DNA of 64,000 bases from Streptococcus sanguinis (GCF_900635155.1 NZ_LR134002.1:992001-1056000), one strand, 5' to 3'. Shown: positions 51,879-61,095, numbered from the stretch's first letter. A program made the numbers and translations. Notes: generated by a model from the sequence alone, not told the origin.

Positions 51879-51955
51879 TGTGCCTAATGGAAGCACAAAA
51901 AACGGCTAATCCGCTGCGGTCATGAACCTTAAGATTAGTAAGATAGGAGTAGAAA
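51879..51955 (+). ncRNA. L19 ribosomal protein leader
   Basis: The leader starts with a GTGC...GCAC hairpin (51881-51897), then CGGCTAATCCGCTGCGG pairing, and ends just before the AGGAG site of rplS. Autoregulatory L19 leaders of this size and place are established in Firmicutes. The assignment rests on position and simple folding. Confidence 0.6.
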
Positions 51956-51957
51956 AA

Positions 51958-52305
51958 ATGAATCCATTAATCCAAAGCTTGACTGAAGGTCAACTTCGTA
52001 CTGACATCCCTGCATTCCGTCCTGGTGACACTGTCCGAGTTCACGCAAAAGTTGTCGAAGGAACTCGCGAACGTATCCAGATCTTTGAAGGTGTGGTTAT
52101 CGCTCGTAAAGGTGCTGGTATCTCAGAAACTTACACCGTTCGTAAGATCTCTAATGGTATCGGTGTTGAACGTACTTTCCCAATCCACACTCCACGTGTT
52201 GACAAGATTGAAGTCGTTCGTTACGGTAAAGTCCGTCGTGCTAAATTGTACTACCTTCGTGCATTGCAAGGTAAGGCAGCGCGTATCAAAGAAATTCGCC
52301 GTTAA
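51958..52305 (+). CDS. rplS: 50S ribosomal protein L19
   Basis: 115 aa from ATG 51958 ([20 protein letters not shown]), after [28 protein letters not shown] and [20 protein letters not shown] are bL19 hallmarks. It lies at the subunit interface. A terminator and a tRNA gene follow. Confidence 0.98.
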   Translation: MNPLIQSLTEGQLRTDIPAFRPGDTVRVHAKVVEGTRERIQIFEGVVIARKGAGISETYTVRKISNGIGVERTFPIHTPRVDKIEVVRYGKVRRAKLYYLRALQGKAARIKEIRR

Positions 52306-52315
52306 TTTTAGAAAG

Positions 52316-52340
52316 ACTCTGTCGTTGGGCAGAGTTTTTC
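52316..52340 (+). terminator. rplS terminator
   Basis: ACTCTG (52316-52321) / CAGAGT (52330-52335) then T5. Confidence 0.8.
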
Positions 52341-52345
52341 TCTAA

Positions 52346-52417
52346 GTCCCCTTAGTTCAATGGATATAACAACTCCCTCCTAAGGAGTAGTTGCTGGTTC
52401 GATTCCGGCAGGGGACA
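52346..52417 (+). tRNA. tRNA-Arg (anticodon CCU)
   Basis: Acceptor GTCCCCT (52346-52352) pairs with AGGGGAC (52410-52416), discriminator A at 52417. The anticodon stem ACTCC/GGAGT encloses the loop CTCCTAA, anticodon CCT, decoding AGG. T-arm GCTGG-TTCGATT-CCGGC. CCA is not encoded. Confidence 0.95.
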
Positions 52418-52425
52418 TGGATATG

Positions 52426-52455
52426 AAAAACTACGTTGTCAAACGTAGTTTTTTT
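52426..52455 (+). terminator. Terminator after tRNA-Arg
   Basis: AAAAACTACGTT / AACGTAGTTTTT perfect stem around GTCA, then T. Confidence 0.9.
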
Positions 52456-52531
52456 CTATGTTTAAATAAAAAATCTATAAAATAAATTGTTTTTTAGGAA
52501 ATAGGAGTACAATACGGTTAGTATAGAAAAT

Positions 52532-52640
52532 AAAAAAGCACCGAATCGGTGCCCACTTTTTCAAGTTGAATACGGACTGGGCTTAAGAACCACTGCCTTA
52601 TTTTAACTTGCTGTGTTGTTTCGAATAGTTCCAAAACACT
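52532..52640 (-). ncRNA. Type II-A tracrRNA (orphan)
   Basis: On the minus strand the element reads anti-repeat TTGGAACTATTCGAAACAAC followed by ACAGCAAGTTAAAATAAGGC. A nexus hairpin (AGTGGTTCTTAAGCCC..AGTCCG) and CAACTTGAAAAAGTGG come next. The terminator hairpin GCACCGAATCGGTGC (52538-52552) with T6 ends it. This is the S. mutans-like tracrRNA layout that guides Cas9 crRNA maturation. All parts except a promoter look intact. No cas9 is in the window; the anti-repeat is fused to a CRISPR mini-array. Confidence 0.85.
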
Positions 52641-52755
52641 GACAGACGAAGCTGTCTTGTCTGGTTAGTTTTAGAGCTGTGTTGTTTCGAATGGTTCCAA
52701 AACACATTCTGAAATCCTCTGGGACTATGTTTCGTTTTAGAGCTGTGTTGTTTCG
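52610..52755 (+). CRISPR. Relic type II-A CRISPR mini-array (2 spacers)
   Basis: A hybrid first repeat (tracrRNA anti-repeat complement ending TTCCAAAAC at 52637), spacer 1 (52638-52667, 30 nt), a perfect 36-nt repeat beginning GTTTTAGAGCTGTGTTGTTT (52668-52703), spacer 2 (52704-52733, 30 nt), and a 22-nt partial last repeat (52734-52755). The repeat is the standard streptococcal type II-A sequence. No leader or cas genes are present. Confidence 0.9.
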
Positions 52756-52769
52756 TTTTTATTTATCAT

Positions 52770-52795
52770 AAAAAGGACTGTTTTATTCAGTCCTC
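52770..52795 (-). terminator. mnmE terminator
   Basis: Minus strand GGACTG...CAGTCC (52775-52793) followed by T4. Confidence 0.75.
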
Positions 52796-52802
52796 TCGTT
52801 TT

Positions 52803-54176
52803 CTATTTCCCCAAGCAAAATTGGCTGAAGAGTTGTGTGATGAGTTCGTCTGGTGCAGCGTCACCAGTGATTTCGCCGAGGATTTCCCAGGTGCGGGTCA
52901 TATCTACTTGGAGTAGATCTACTGGCATACCCATTTCCAAGCCTTGGTTGACGGCTTGCAGACTTTCCAGAGCTTTTTCAATCAAGGAAATGTGACGGGC
53001 GTTGGATAAGTAGGTGGCATCTTGCTCGACGATACCAGCATTTTCAAAGAAGAGCTGATTGATGCGTTCTTCAATTTTATCGATATTTTGATTGTGAAGG
53101 ACAGAAATCTTGATGACATCAGTTGGTAGCTGGTCCAGCTCAATCTTTTCTTCAAGGTCGGTCTTGTTAAGCAGGACGATGCGATTGCTGTCCTGGCTGA
53201 TTTCGAGCAATTGTCTGTCCTGGTCCGTCAGAGGCTCGCTGGCATTGAGAACTAAGAGGACCAAGTCGGCTTCCTGCAGGGCTTTTTTAGAGCGCTCAAC
53301 TCCAATTTGCTCAACAAGGTCGTCGGTTTCCCGAATACCTGCAGTATCGATGAGTTTGAGTGGCACGCCTTTGATATTGACATACTCCTCAATCACATCA
53401 CGAGTCGTTCCCTCGATATCAGTCACAATGGCCTTGTCCTCGCGAAGGAGATTGTTGAGCAGGCTGGACTTGCCAACATTGGGTCGGCCGATGATAGCAG
53501 TGGAAATGCCTTCGCGTAAAATCTTACCTCGTCGTGCAGTATCGAGAAGATTGCTCAGCAGAGCCTCGAACTCAGCTGTTTTTTCTCGCATAAGCTGGGT
53601 CGTCATCTCTTCCACGTCGTCGTACTCGGGATAGTCAATATTGACCTCGACCTGAGCCAGTGTGTTGAGAATTTCCTGACGAGTATTGTTGATAAGGTTG
53701 GAGAGGGAGCCATCCAGCTGCTTGACAGCGTTGTTCATTGCTTTATCGGTCTTGGCGCGGATGATGTCCATGACAGCCTCAGCCTGAGTCAAATCTACGC
53801 GCCCATTGAGAAAGGCCCGCTTGGTAAACTCACCAGGCTCAGCCATTCTAGCTCCCTCGCGAATTGCCAACTGCAAAATTTCATTAGTGACCGCAATTCC
53901 ACCATGGGTATTTATCTCGATGATATCCTCGCGCGTGAAGGTCTTGGGAGAGCGCATGGCACCAAGCATGACCTCGTCTAGAATTTCCTGATTTTGAGGG
54001 TCAACGATATGGCCGTAGTTGAGCGTGTGGCTTTCTACTTTGCTTAGATTCTTCCCTTTGAAGATTTTTTGGGCAATAGCAAAACTGTCTGTCCCACTCA
54101 GTCTGACGATACCGATAGCCCCTTCGCCAAGAGGCGTAGAAATCGCAGCGATTGTATCAAATTCTCTGGTAATCAT
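52803..54176 (-). CDS. mnmE: tRNA modification GTPase MnmE
   Basis: 457 aa from ATG 54176 ([20 protein letters not shown]). The N-terminal folate-binding domain is followed by a G domain with [12 protein letters not shown] (P-loop), DIEGTTRD (G2), DTAGIRET (G3) and LNKTD (G4). The protein ends in the invariant FCLGK whose Cys is catalytic. With MnmG it makes cmnm5U34 in tRNA. An earlier ATG at 54206 gives a non-family extension. Confidence 0.97.
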   Translation of the reverse strand: MITREFDTIAAISTPLGEGAIGIVRLSGTDSFAIAQKIFKGKNLSKVESHTLNYGHIVDPQNQEILDEVMLGAMRSPKTFTREDIIEINTHGGIAVTNEILQLAIREGARMAEPGEFTKRAFLNGRVDLTQAEAVMDIIRAKTDKAMNNAVKQLDGSLSNLINNTRQEILNTLAQVEVNIDYPEYDDVEEMTTQLMREKTAEFEALLSNLLDTARRGKILREGISTAIIGRPNVGKSSLLNNLLREDKAIVTDIEGTTRDVIEEYVNIKGVPLKLIDTAGIRETDDLVEQIGVERSKKALQEADLVLLVLNASEPLTDQDRQLLEISQDSNRIVLLNKTDLEEKIELDQLPTDVIKISVLHNQNIDKIEERINQLFFENAGIVEQDATYLSNARHISLIEKALESLQAVNQGLEMGMPVDLLQVDMTRTWEILGEITGDAAPDELITQLFSQFCLGK

Positions 54177-54353
54177 ACTGTATTTTTCCTTGTGTTTTAA
54201 AATCAATTACCCTAATTGTAACGCAAAAATCAAGGAGGAGCAAGGCTTTCGATTATCAAGCGGAAGGAATGGAATTTAGGTATGGTAAAGAAAACACTTT
54301 CATAACAGGAAGAATCATGATATAATAAAAGTAGTGTGATTTGAGGAGGTGCT

Positions 54354-55031
54354 ATGGAAAATCTAAAAAAACTAGCAGGTATCAAGGCTGCTGAATTTGT
54401 CCAAAACGGGATGATTGTAGGTCTCGGGACGGGTTCGACTGCCTACTATTTTGTCGAGGAGATTGGTCGGCGTATCAAGGAAGAAGGATTGCAGATTACA
54501 GCTGTTACGACTTCCAGTGTCACTAGCAAACAGGCTGAAGGGCTAGGCATTCCGCTCAAGTCTATCGACGATGTGGATCAGGTGGATGTCACTGTTGATG
54601 GTACTGATGAGGTTGATTCAGCTTTTAACGGTATCAAGGGCGGTGGCGGCGCACTTCTCATGGAGAAAGTCGTGGCGGTTCCTACTAAGCACTATATCTG
54701 GGTGGTCGATGAGAGCAAGATGGTAGAGAAGCTAGGTGCCTTCAAGCTGCCAGTAGAAGTTGTTCAGTACGGTGCTGAGCAGCTCTTTCGTCGCTTTGAG
54801 CGTGCAGGCTATAAGCCTGCCTTTCGTCAGAAGGATGGTCAGCGATTTGTTACGGACATGCAGAATTTCATTATCGACTTAGATTTAGGTGTGATTGAAA
54901 ATCCAGTTGAGTTTGCGCAAGAACTTGATCATGTTGTGGGCGTAGTGGAGCATGGACTGTTTAATCAAATGGTAGACAAGGTCATTGTTGCTGGAAAATC
55001 GGGTCTTCAAGTTTTAGAGGCCAATAAATAG
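54354..55031 (+). CDS. rpiA: Ribose-5-phosphate isomerase A
   Basis: 225 aa. [38 protein letters not shown] and [11 protein letters not shown] are the RpiA active-site loops (catalytic Asp/Glu/Lys). It interconverts ribose-5-P and ribulose-5-P. First gene of rpiA-deoB-punA-deoD, joining nucleoside breakdown to the pentose pathway. GAGGAGG precedes the ATG; -10 box TATAAT near 54323. Confidence 0.97.
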   Translation: MENLKKLAGIKAAEFVQNGMIVGLGTGSTAYYFVEEIGRRIKEEGLQITAVTTSSVTSKQAEGLGIPLKSIDDVDQVDVTVDGTDEVDSAFNGIKGGGGALLMEKVVAVPTKHYIWVVDESKMVEKLGAFKLPVEVVQYGAEQLFRRFERAGYKPAFRQKDGQRFVTDMQNFIIDLDLGVIENPVEFAQELDHVVGVVEHGLFNQMVDKVIVAGKSGLQVLEANK

Positions 55032-55044
55032 AAAGAGGTATTTT

Positions 55045-56256
55045 ATGCCAAAATTTAATCGTATTCACTTGGTAGTCATGGACTCAGTTGGTATCGGTGC
55101 TGCACCAGATGCTAATAACTTTGTCAATGCAGGAGTACCAGATGGTGCTTCAGATACTCTGGGACATATTTCCAAAACGGTAGGACTGAATGTGCCAAAT
55201 ATGGCTAAAATCGGTCTGGGAAATATCGAGCGTCCTGTTCCTTTGAAGACAGTTCCTCAAGAAGAAAATCCTAGCGGCTACTATACCAAGCTGGAAGAAG
55301 TATCTCTTGGAAAAGACACGATGACAGGACACTGGGAAATCATGGGTCTAAATATTACTGAGCCTTTTGATACTTTCTGGAATGGCTTCCCAGAAGAAAT
55401 CCTGACTCAGATTGAAGAGTTTTCTGGTCGCAAGGTCATTCGTGAGGCTAACAAGCCATACTCTGGTACAGCAGTTATTGATGACTTTGGTCCTCGTCAG
55501 ATGGAAACAGGCGAGCTGATTATCTACACCTCTGCTGACCCAGTATTGCAAATTGCAGCACACGAAGATGTGATTCCTTTGGAAGAGCTCTATCGTATCT
55601 GTGAGTACGCCCGCTCTATTACCTTGGAACGCCCTGCGCTTCTGGGACGTATTATCGCTCGTCCTTATGTAGGTGAGCCAGGCAACTTCACTCGTACAGC
55701 CAACCGTCACGACTATGCCGTTTCTCCGTTTGAGCCAACTGTACTTGATAAGCTCAATGAAGCTGGAATTGATACTTATTCTGTTGGTAAGATTAATGAC
55801 ATCTTCAACGGCGCTGGAATTAACCATGATATGGGACACAATAAGTCTAACAATCATGGTGTAGATACTTTGGTCAAAGCCCTGAAAGACGAAAACTTCA
55901 AAGAAGGTTTCTCATTTACTAACCTAGTAGACTTTGATGCTCTTTATGGTCACCGCCGTGATCCACATGGCTACCGTGACTGCCTAGAAGAGTTTGATGC
56001 TCGTATCCCAGAAATCATTGAAAATATGCGTGAAGATGATTTGCTCATGATTACTGCTGACCATGGTAATGACCCAACCTATGCCGGAACAGACCACACT
56101 CGTGAGTACATTCCGCTTTTGGTCTTCGGAAAATCGCTGAGCGGTCATGGTCATATTCCTGTTGGACACTTTGCGGATATCTCAGCTACCGTTGCTGAAA
56201 ACTTCGGAGTGGACAAGGCGATGATTGGTGAAAGCTTCTTGGACAAATTGGTATAA
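55045..56256 (+). CDS. deoB: Phosphopentomutase DeoB
   Basis: 403 aa metalloenzyme of the alkaline phosphatase superfamily. [19 protein letters not shown] carries the metal Asp, [11 protein letters not shown] the phosphorylated Thr, and [20 protein letters not shown] the remaining metal ligands. It converts (deoxy)ribose-1-P to the 5-phosphate. AGAGGT lies before the ATG. Confidence 0.98.
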   Translation: MPKFNRIHLVVMDSVGIGAAPDANNFVNAGVPDGASDTLGHISKTVGLNVPNMAKIGLGNIERPVPLKTVPQEENPSGYYTKLEEVSLGKDTMTGHWEIMGLNITEPFDTFWNGFPEEILTQIEEFSGRKVIREANKPYSGTAVIDDFGPRQMETGELIIYTSADPVLQIAAHEDVIPLEELYRICEYARSITLERPALLGRIIARPYVGEPGNFTRTANRHDYAVSPFEPTVLDKLNEAGIDTYSVGKINDIFNGAGINHDMGHNKSNNHGVDTLVKALKDENFKEGFSFTNLVDFDALYGHRRDPHGYRDCLEEFDARIPEIIENMREDDLLMITADHGNDPTYAGTDHTREYIPLLVFGKSLSGHGHIPVGHFADISATVAENFGVDKAMIGESFLDKLV

Positions 56257-56285
56257 GCATTATAAGAGAGTGAGGAAAATGTTTT

Positions 56286-57098
56286 ATGACAAGCTTATCA
56301 GAAAAAATCAAAGCAACAGCAGCCTTCTTGAAAGAAAAAGGTATGACAGAACCTGAATTTGGTCTGATTTTGGGATCTGGTTTGGGAGAATTGGCTGAAG
56401 AAATTGAAAATGCTGTTAGTCTTGACTATGCGGATATTCCAAACTGGGGCCGTTCAACTGTTGTTGGTCACGCTGGTAAATTAGTCTATGGAGACTTGGC
56501 AGGACGGAAAGTCTTGGCACTGCAAGGCCGTTTCCATTTCTATGAAGGAAATCCTTTAGAAATCGTTACTTTCCCAGTGCGTGTGATGAAGGCTCTTGGT
56601 GCGACTGGTGTTATTGTTACCAATGCTGCTGGCGGTATTGGTTATTGACCTGGTACTCTTATGGCGATCACTGACCACATCAATATGACTGGTCAAAATC
56701 CTTTAATCGGTGAAAACTTGGATGAATTTGGTCCACGTTTCCCTGATATGTCTAAATCTTACACTCCAGAATACCGTGCCGTCGCTCATAAAGTTGCTGA
56801 TAAGCTTGGTATCAAGCTGGATGAGGGTGTCTATATCGGTGTAACTGGACCGACTTATGAAACGCCAGCAGAAATCCGAGCTTATAAGACACTTGGAGCG
56901 GATGCAGTCGGCATGTCTACTGTTCCTGAAGTGATTATAGCAGCACATTCTGGTTTGAAAGTCCTTGGGATTTCATGCATTACAAACTTTGCTGCTGGTT
57001 TCCAAGAAGAGCTTAATCATGAGGAAGTGGTTGAAGTAACAGAACGTGTCAAGGGTGATTTCAAACGATTACTTAAAGAAACACTTGCTGAATTGTAA
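56286..57098 (+). pseudogene. punA: Purine nucleoside phosphorylase PunA, interrupted by a stop codon
   Basis: The full frame is 271 codons of the trimeric PNP family: LILGSGLGELAEEIENAV, WGRSTVVGHAGKLVYG, VTNAAGGIGY, then TGA at 56646-56648, then PGTLMAITDHINMTGQNPL and TYETPAEIRAYKTLGADAVG. The frame is otherwise intact on both sides. The expected codon is GGA (Gly), so one G-to-T change explains it. Truncation at 120 residues removes most of the active site. Either a true null mutation or a sequencing error. deoD downstream may cover the activity. Confidence 0.88.
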
Positions 57099-57105
57099 AA
57101 ATGTT

Positions 57106-57291
57106 GAAAGGCGGAGTGTCTGGGTTTGTAATTGAATCCGAGCTAGCCTTTCTATGTTGCTTGATAAAATCATTAAACTAAAGAAAGGTAGAGTGAGTTG
57201 TTCAGATTTGAACACGAGCGAAAAACTATCTTTCGAATAAACACAGAAAGGAAGGGCGTCTGAGTCTGAATTGAACTCGGGCTAGTCTTTC
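57106..57291 (+). repeat. Three related hairpin repeats upstream of deoD
   Basis: Copies at 57106-57152, 57183-57234 and 57246-57291. Outer arms GAAAGGC/GCCTTTC, GAAAGGTAG/CTATCTTTC and GAAAG/CTTTC are conserved. Inner arms differ but still pair: GGGTTT/GAATCC, TGTTCA/TGAACA and GAGT/ACTC. Structure is kept while sequence varies. Confidence 0.75.
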
Positions 57292-57319
57292 TATGGAATA
57301 TTAAAATTAAGAAAGAAAG

Positions 57320-57429
57320 GAATTGAACCCACCCTAAAAGCGGTGGGAAAAAGATAGATGGTCTTGCGAGCATCGCTCACTGCGACTATCTCCTATTTTC
57401 CCTTTGCTTTTGACGGGTTTGGTATCTTA
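57320..57429 (+). repeat. Structured intergenic element, copy B (first copy at 5412)
   Basis: TAAAAGC (57335-57341) / GCTTTTG (57406-57412), GGGAAAA (57345-57351) / TTTTCCC (57396-57402), AGATAG/CTATCT and an inner GAGC/GCTC hairpin. Compared with copy A the middle pair of the second stem changes from T-A to G-C. It ends four bases before the deoD ATG. Confidence 0.7.
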
Positions 57430-57432
57430 ACT

Positions 57433-58146
57433 ATGTCTATTCATATTTCTGCTAAGCCAGGTGAAATTGCGGATAAAATCCTTCTTCCGGGGGATCCGCT
57501 TCGAGCTAAATTCATCGCTGAGAACTTTTTAGAAGATGCTGTTTGCTTCAATGAAGTCCGCAATATGTTCGGCTACACTGGAACTTATAAAGGCCAGCGT
57601 GTTTCAGTTATGGGGACAGGGATGGGAATGCCCTCAATCTCTATCTATGCGCGTGAGCTGATTGTTGACTATGGTGTGAAAAAGCTGATCCGTGTCGGAA
57701 CTGCGGGTTCGCTGAATGCTGATGTGCATGTCCGTGAATTAGTACTGGCGCAGGCAGCTGCAACCAATTCCAACATTATTCGTAATGACTGGCCACAGTA
57801 TGATTTTCCGCAAATCGCTAGCTTTGATTTGTTAGATAAGGCTTACCATATCGCCAAAGGTCTTGGTATGACAACCCATGTTGGGAATGTGTTGTCGTCT
57901 GATGTCTTTTACTCAAACTACTTTGAAAAGAATATTGAGCTTGGTAAGTGGGGAGTTAAAGCTGTTGAAATGGAAGCTGCGGCACTTTACTATCTGGCTG
58001 CTCAGCACCATGTAGATGCTCTCGCGATTATGACTATTTCTGACAGCTTGGTCAATCCTGAAGAGGATACGACAGCAGAAGAACGCCAAAATACCTTTAC
58101 CGATATGATGAAGGTTGGTTTGGAAACCTTAATTGCAGAAGCATGA
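57433..58146 (+). CDS. deoD: Purine nucleoside phosphorylase DeoD (hexameric type)
   Basis: 237 aa from ATG 57433 ([20 protein letters not shown]). [20 protein letters not shown] and [14 protein letters not shown] with TISDSL are NP-I family markers. The start is abutted by a structured repeat and has no clear ribosome binding site, so translation may depend on that leader. It overlaps the HEPN gene by 4 bp. Confidence 0.96.
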   Translation: MSIHISAKPGEIADKILLPGDPLRAKFIAENFLEDAVCFNEVRNMFGYTGTYKGQRVSVMGTGMGMPSISIYARELIVDYGVKKLIRVGTAGSLNADVHVRELVLAQAAATNSNIIRNDWPQYDFPQIASFDLLDKAYHIAKGLGMTTHVGNVLSSDVFYSNYFEKNIELGKWGVKAVEMEAAALYYLAAQHHVDALAIMTISDSLVNPEEDTTAEERQNTFTDMMKVGLETLIAEA

Positions 58147-58904
58147 AACTAGATGTCAAAGAAGCCATTCTCTTTGCTATTTCCCGCTATGACTATGCTT
58201 ATGCCCATAAACTAGCTGAGCGAGCAGGAAGCAGTGTCCAGTCTGACTTGGTCCTTCTTCTTGAGGCTTTAGCGGAGCGAAGAGAGCTCAATATCCAATC
58301 TATGATGAATCTAAAGTTGGAAATCACTGGGTCTGACCTAGCTGATTTTCAGCTTTTTTGCCATGAAAATGAAGCGGACGAACAGCTGGTTAATTACCTT
58401 TATGACCTTGAAGCCAAGCTAAGGAATGAGCAGCTGATTGATTTTATCCGAGCTGTCAGTCCAGCTATTTATCGGATTTTTATGCGGCTGATTCGCATGC
58501 AAATACCAGATATTGAGAGCTATATTCATAATTCGCGAGGGGCTAGTTACGACCGTTGGAAGTTTGAAAAGATGCGAAATTCTGATAATCCTGACCTGCA
58601 AAATTTTCATGCGGAAAGCACGGTCAATTCTTCTAGTTTGACGGAGATGATTTTGCAGTTGAATTTGCCTGAATCCGTCAAAGAATCAGCACAACAGCTA
58701 AGAGAGTTAGAAAAGTCAGTCCGCAATCCGTTGGCTCATCTTATCAAGCCTTTTGATGAGGAGGAGTTGCACAGGACGACAGGTTTCTCATCTCAGCACT
58801 TTATGGAGCTTCTGATTGATTTGGCGCAGGAGACAGGCATAGTATATCAGAGGGAACCTTTTTACTTCGACCGAGCGAATGCGGTCATAGAAAGTCTCTT
58901 ATAA
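58143..58904 (+). CDS. HEPN-domain protein, resembling the Csm6 HEPN domain
   Basis: 253 aa, helical, no signal peptide. The C-terminal part holds an Rx4H ribonuclease motif, Arg194 to His199 in RNPLAHLI. The N-terminal [18 protein letters not shown] and [13 protein letters not shown] pattern resembles the helices of the type III-A Csm6 HEPN domain. There is no CARF (cyclic oligoadenylate sensing) domain at this length. Its ATG overlaps the deoD stop and the sirtuin gene follows after 11 bp. A defence role is inferred; it is also possible that this is a chromosomal family that predates the CRISPR locus. Confidence 0.6.
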   Translation: MKLDVKEAILFAISRYDYAYAHKLAERAGSSVQSDLVLLLEALAERRELNIQSMMNLKLEITGSDLADFQLFCHENEADEQLVNYLYDLEAKLRNEQLIDFIRAVSPAIYRIFMRLIRMQIPDIESYIHNSRGASYDRWKFEKMRNSDNPDLQNFHAESTVNSSSLTEMILQLNLPESVKESAQQLRELEKSVRNPLAHLIKPFDEEELHRTTGFSSQHFMELLIDLAQETGIVYQREPFYFDRANAVIESLL

Positions 58905-58915
58905 GGAGTAGCAGG

Positions 58916-59653
58916 ATGGATAAGATTGCAAGGCTGCAAGAATTAATAGACCAAAGTCAGAATATCGTCTTTTTTGGTGGCGCGGGTGTTTCGACGGAGT
59001 CCAATATTCCGGACTTTCGCAGTTCAGATGGAATTTACAGCGTCAAGCTGGGACAGCATTTTACAGCGGAGCAGCTGGTTTCTCACACTATGTTTGAGCG
59101 CTATCCGCAGGAGTTTTTTGACTTTTACAAGAAGTACCTTCTCTATCCAGATGCTAAGCCCAATCCAGCACATGTCTACTTGGCAGATTTGGAGAAGTCA
59201 GGCAAGCTCAAGGCTGTAGTGACTCAGAATATTGATAGCTTGCATGAAATGGCTGGTTCGAAAAAGGTTCTCAAACTACATGGCAGTGCGGATAGAAATT
59301 ACTGTCTGAATTGTCAGCGATTCTATGATTTGGATGGCTTTCTGGCTCTGGCCGGTACCATTCCTCGCTGCCTTGACTGTGGCGGTATTGTCAAACCAGA
59401 TGTGACTCTCTATGAAGAACCCCTAGATATGGAAGTGTTCCAGCAGGCTGCCCAAGCTATCCAGCAAGCTGATCTACTGATAATCGGTGGCACTTCCTTA
59501 GTCGTCTATCCCGCAGCCAGCCTCATCCAGTACTTTGCAGGAAAGCATCTGGTCGTCATCAACAAAACCAGTATCCCGCAAGACAAGCAGGCAGACCTAG
59601 TCATTGAAGGTAAAATAGGGGAAGTATTGGGGAAGTTGAGAAGAGATGGCTAG
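58916..59653 (+). CDS. cobB: Sirtuin (SIR2-family NAD-dependent protein deacylase)
   Basis: 245 aa. NAD site GGAGVSTESNIPDFRSSDG, TQNIDSLHEMAG with the catalytic-region His in VLKLHGS, and zinc cysteines CLNC...CLDC. GGTSLVVYPAASL is the C-terminal NAD-binding segment. Usually a lysine deacetylase/deacylase of metabolic enzymes; some SIR2 proteins act as NAD-depleting defence effectors, but this one has the ordinary zinc-containing form. AAGGAG precedes the ATG; possibly cotranscribed with deoD and the HEPN gene. Confidence 0.93.
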   Translation: MDKIARLQELIDQSQNIVFFGGAGVSTESNIPDFRSSDGIYSVKLGQHFTAEQLVSHTMFERYPQEFFDFYKKYLLYPDAKPNPAHVYLADLEKSGKLKAVVTQNIDSLHEMAGSKKVLKLHGSADRNYCLNCQRFYDLDGFLALAGTIPRCLDCGGIVKPDVTLYEEPLDMEVFQQAAQAIQQADLLIIGGTSLVVYPAASLIQYFAGKHLVVINKTSIPQDKQADLVIEGKIGEVLGKLRRDG

Positions 59654-59681
59654 AATCTATTTCTAAAAATAAGAAAAAAAG

Positions 59682-59709
59682 ACTCTTGTAGATTTTGCAA
59701 GGGTTTTTA
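59682..59709 (+). terminator. Terminator between the sirtuin gene and cas1
   Basis: ACTCTTG (59682-59688) / CAAGGGT (59698-59704) with one G.T pair, then T5. Confidence 0.75.
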
Positions 59710-59738
59710 TTGACAACTTAAAATAGGTATATTAAAAT
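59710..59738 (+). promoter_or_regulatory. cas1-cas2 promoter
   Basis: TTGACA (59710-59715), 17-bp spacer, TAAAAT (59733-59738). Confidence 0.65.
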
Positions 59739-59764
59739 ATTAAATAAAAAGAAAGTGTTTTAAT

Positions 59765-60766
59765 ATGGCCGATTTGTATATTCAGAACTCTTCATACAGC
59801 TTATCAATTAGTGATCGTAAGTTAATGATAAAGAACCAAGAACGCACTATGCTCAAGGCTATTTCATTAGGTCTAATTGATAACATTCTTATATTTGGTA
59901 ATTCTCAGTTATCAACACAATTACTGAAATCTTTATCTCGCCATGGGATTCCAGTCTTCTATTTTTCTAGCAAGGGTGAGTTTTTATTTTCGATGGATTC
60001 TTTTAAGGAAGCGGACTATGAAAAGCAGAGAGAGCAGGCTCAGGCTTCTTTTGATAAAAGTTTCTGTCTGAAGATGTCTCAGAGAATAGCTTCAGCAAAA
60101 ATCATGAATCAATTAAATCTGCTAAAAGCATACGATGAGCAAGGGCTATTTGACGAAGAGGACTTTAAACGTTTTAAATCTGCTTGTGAGAGCCTTAAAT
60201 CTGCCAAAAGCATAGCAGAAATTATGGGGATTGAAGGCAGGATTGCAAAATCTTATTTCTACTATCTAAATCTACTGGTAGAGGAAGATTTTCAGTTTTA
60301 TAGTCGCAATAGGAGGCCATCCTTAGATCGTTTTAATGCGCTGCTAAATTTTGGGTATTCGATTTTGCATTCCTGTTTTATTGGCTTGATTCGGAAAAAT
60401 GGTCTTAGTGCAGGCTTTGGAGTTACCCATCAGCCACATACCCATCATGCAGTACTAGCTAGCGACCTAATGGAAGAGTGGCGGCCAGTCATAGTAGATG
60501 ATACTGTGATGAGTCTGATTAAGCATGGTGATATTAGGGGGGAGCATTTTGAGAAGATGGGGGATGAAATGCATTTGACTTCGGAAGGGATTGAAGTATT
60601 TTCTCGAGCTATGAGAGAGCGCATCTTAGAAATCCATCATTATGTCGAATTGGATAAGAATCGCTACACTTTTTTGTACACGGCAGATCAGCAAGTCAAG
60701 TCTTTGATTCGATGTTTTAAGTCAAGGAATGCTGACGACTATATCAGCAGTTATACGGGAGAGTGA
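59765..60766 (+). CDS. cas1: CRISPR integrase Cas1
   Basis: 333 aa. N-terminal beta domain (LYIQNSSYSLSISDRKLMIK), then the helical catalytic domain with Glu157 in IMGIEGRIAKSYFYY, His in GVTHQPHTHHAVLA (H222 or H225) and the DLMEEWRP motif (D234 to E237) as metal ligands. It integrates spacers with Cas2. Order cas1-cas2-array-cas6 is that of the S. thermophilus type III-A (Csm) locus. AAAG before the ATG is a weak ribosome binding site. Confidence 0.95.
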   Translation: MADLYIQNSSYSLSISDRKLMIKNQERTMLKAISLGLIDNILIFGNSQLSTQLLKSLSRHGIPVFYFSSKGEFLFSMDSFKEADYEKQREQAQASFDKSFCLKMSQRIASAKIMNQLNLLKAYDEQGLFDEEDFKRFKSACESLKSAKSIAEIMGIEGRIAKSYFYYLNLLVEEDFQFYSRNRRPSLDRFNALLNFGYSILHSCFIGLIRKNGLSAGFGVTHQPHTHHAVLASDLMEEWRPVIVDDTVMSLIKHGDIRGEHFEKMGDEMHLTSEGIEVFSRAMRERILEIHHYVELDKNRYTFLYTADQQVKSLIRCFKSRNADDYISSYTGE

Positions 60767-60768
60767 AG

Positions 60769-61095
60769 ATGACTTTTTATAATCTTGATAGTGTCAGCAA
60801 GGAATTTGCCAGGAAGAAAACAAAGTTTTGTCTGGTTATTTATGATATCGTAAGTAATAAAAGGCGTTTAAAACTAGCCAAGCTTTTAGAAGGCTATGGT
60901 ACAAGGGTTCAGCGTTCTTGCTTCGAGGTCGATATAGAAAAGCTGAATTTTGATCTTTTGATAAAAGATATAAGAGACTTTTATCAAGCCGATGAAGGAG
61001 ACAATATCATCGTATATGTCGGGCATAAAGAAGAAACTGTAGTCTTTAATCCCTATGCTGGCGCTGAGTTGCTGGAAGAGATATTATTCTTTTAA
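60769..61095 (+). CDS. cas2: CRISPR-associated Cas2
   Basis: 108 aa from ATG 60769 (MTFYNLDSVSKEFARKKTKF), with GGGAGAG upstream; a GTG at 60763 is less likely. The Cas2 ferredoxin-like fold is shown by FCLVIYDIVSNKRRLKLAKL with the Asp at the first strand end, then YGTRVQRSCFEVDI. A structural partner of Cas1. It sits just before the array leader. Confidence 0.93.
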   Translation: MTFYNLDSVSKEFARKKTKFCLVIYDIVSNKRRLKLAKLLEGYGTRVQRSCFEVDIEKLNFDLLIKDIRDFYQADEGDNIIVYVGHKEETVVFNPYAGAELLEEILFF

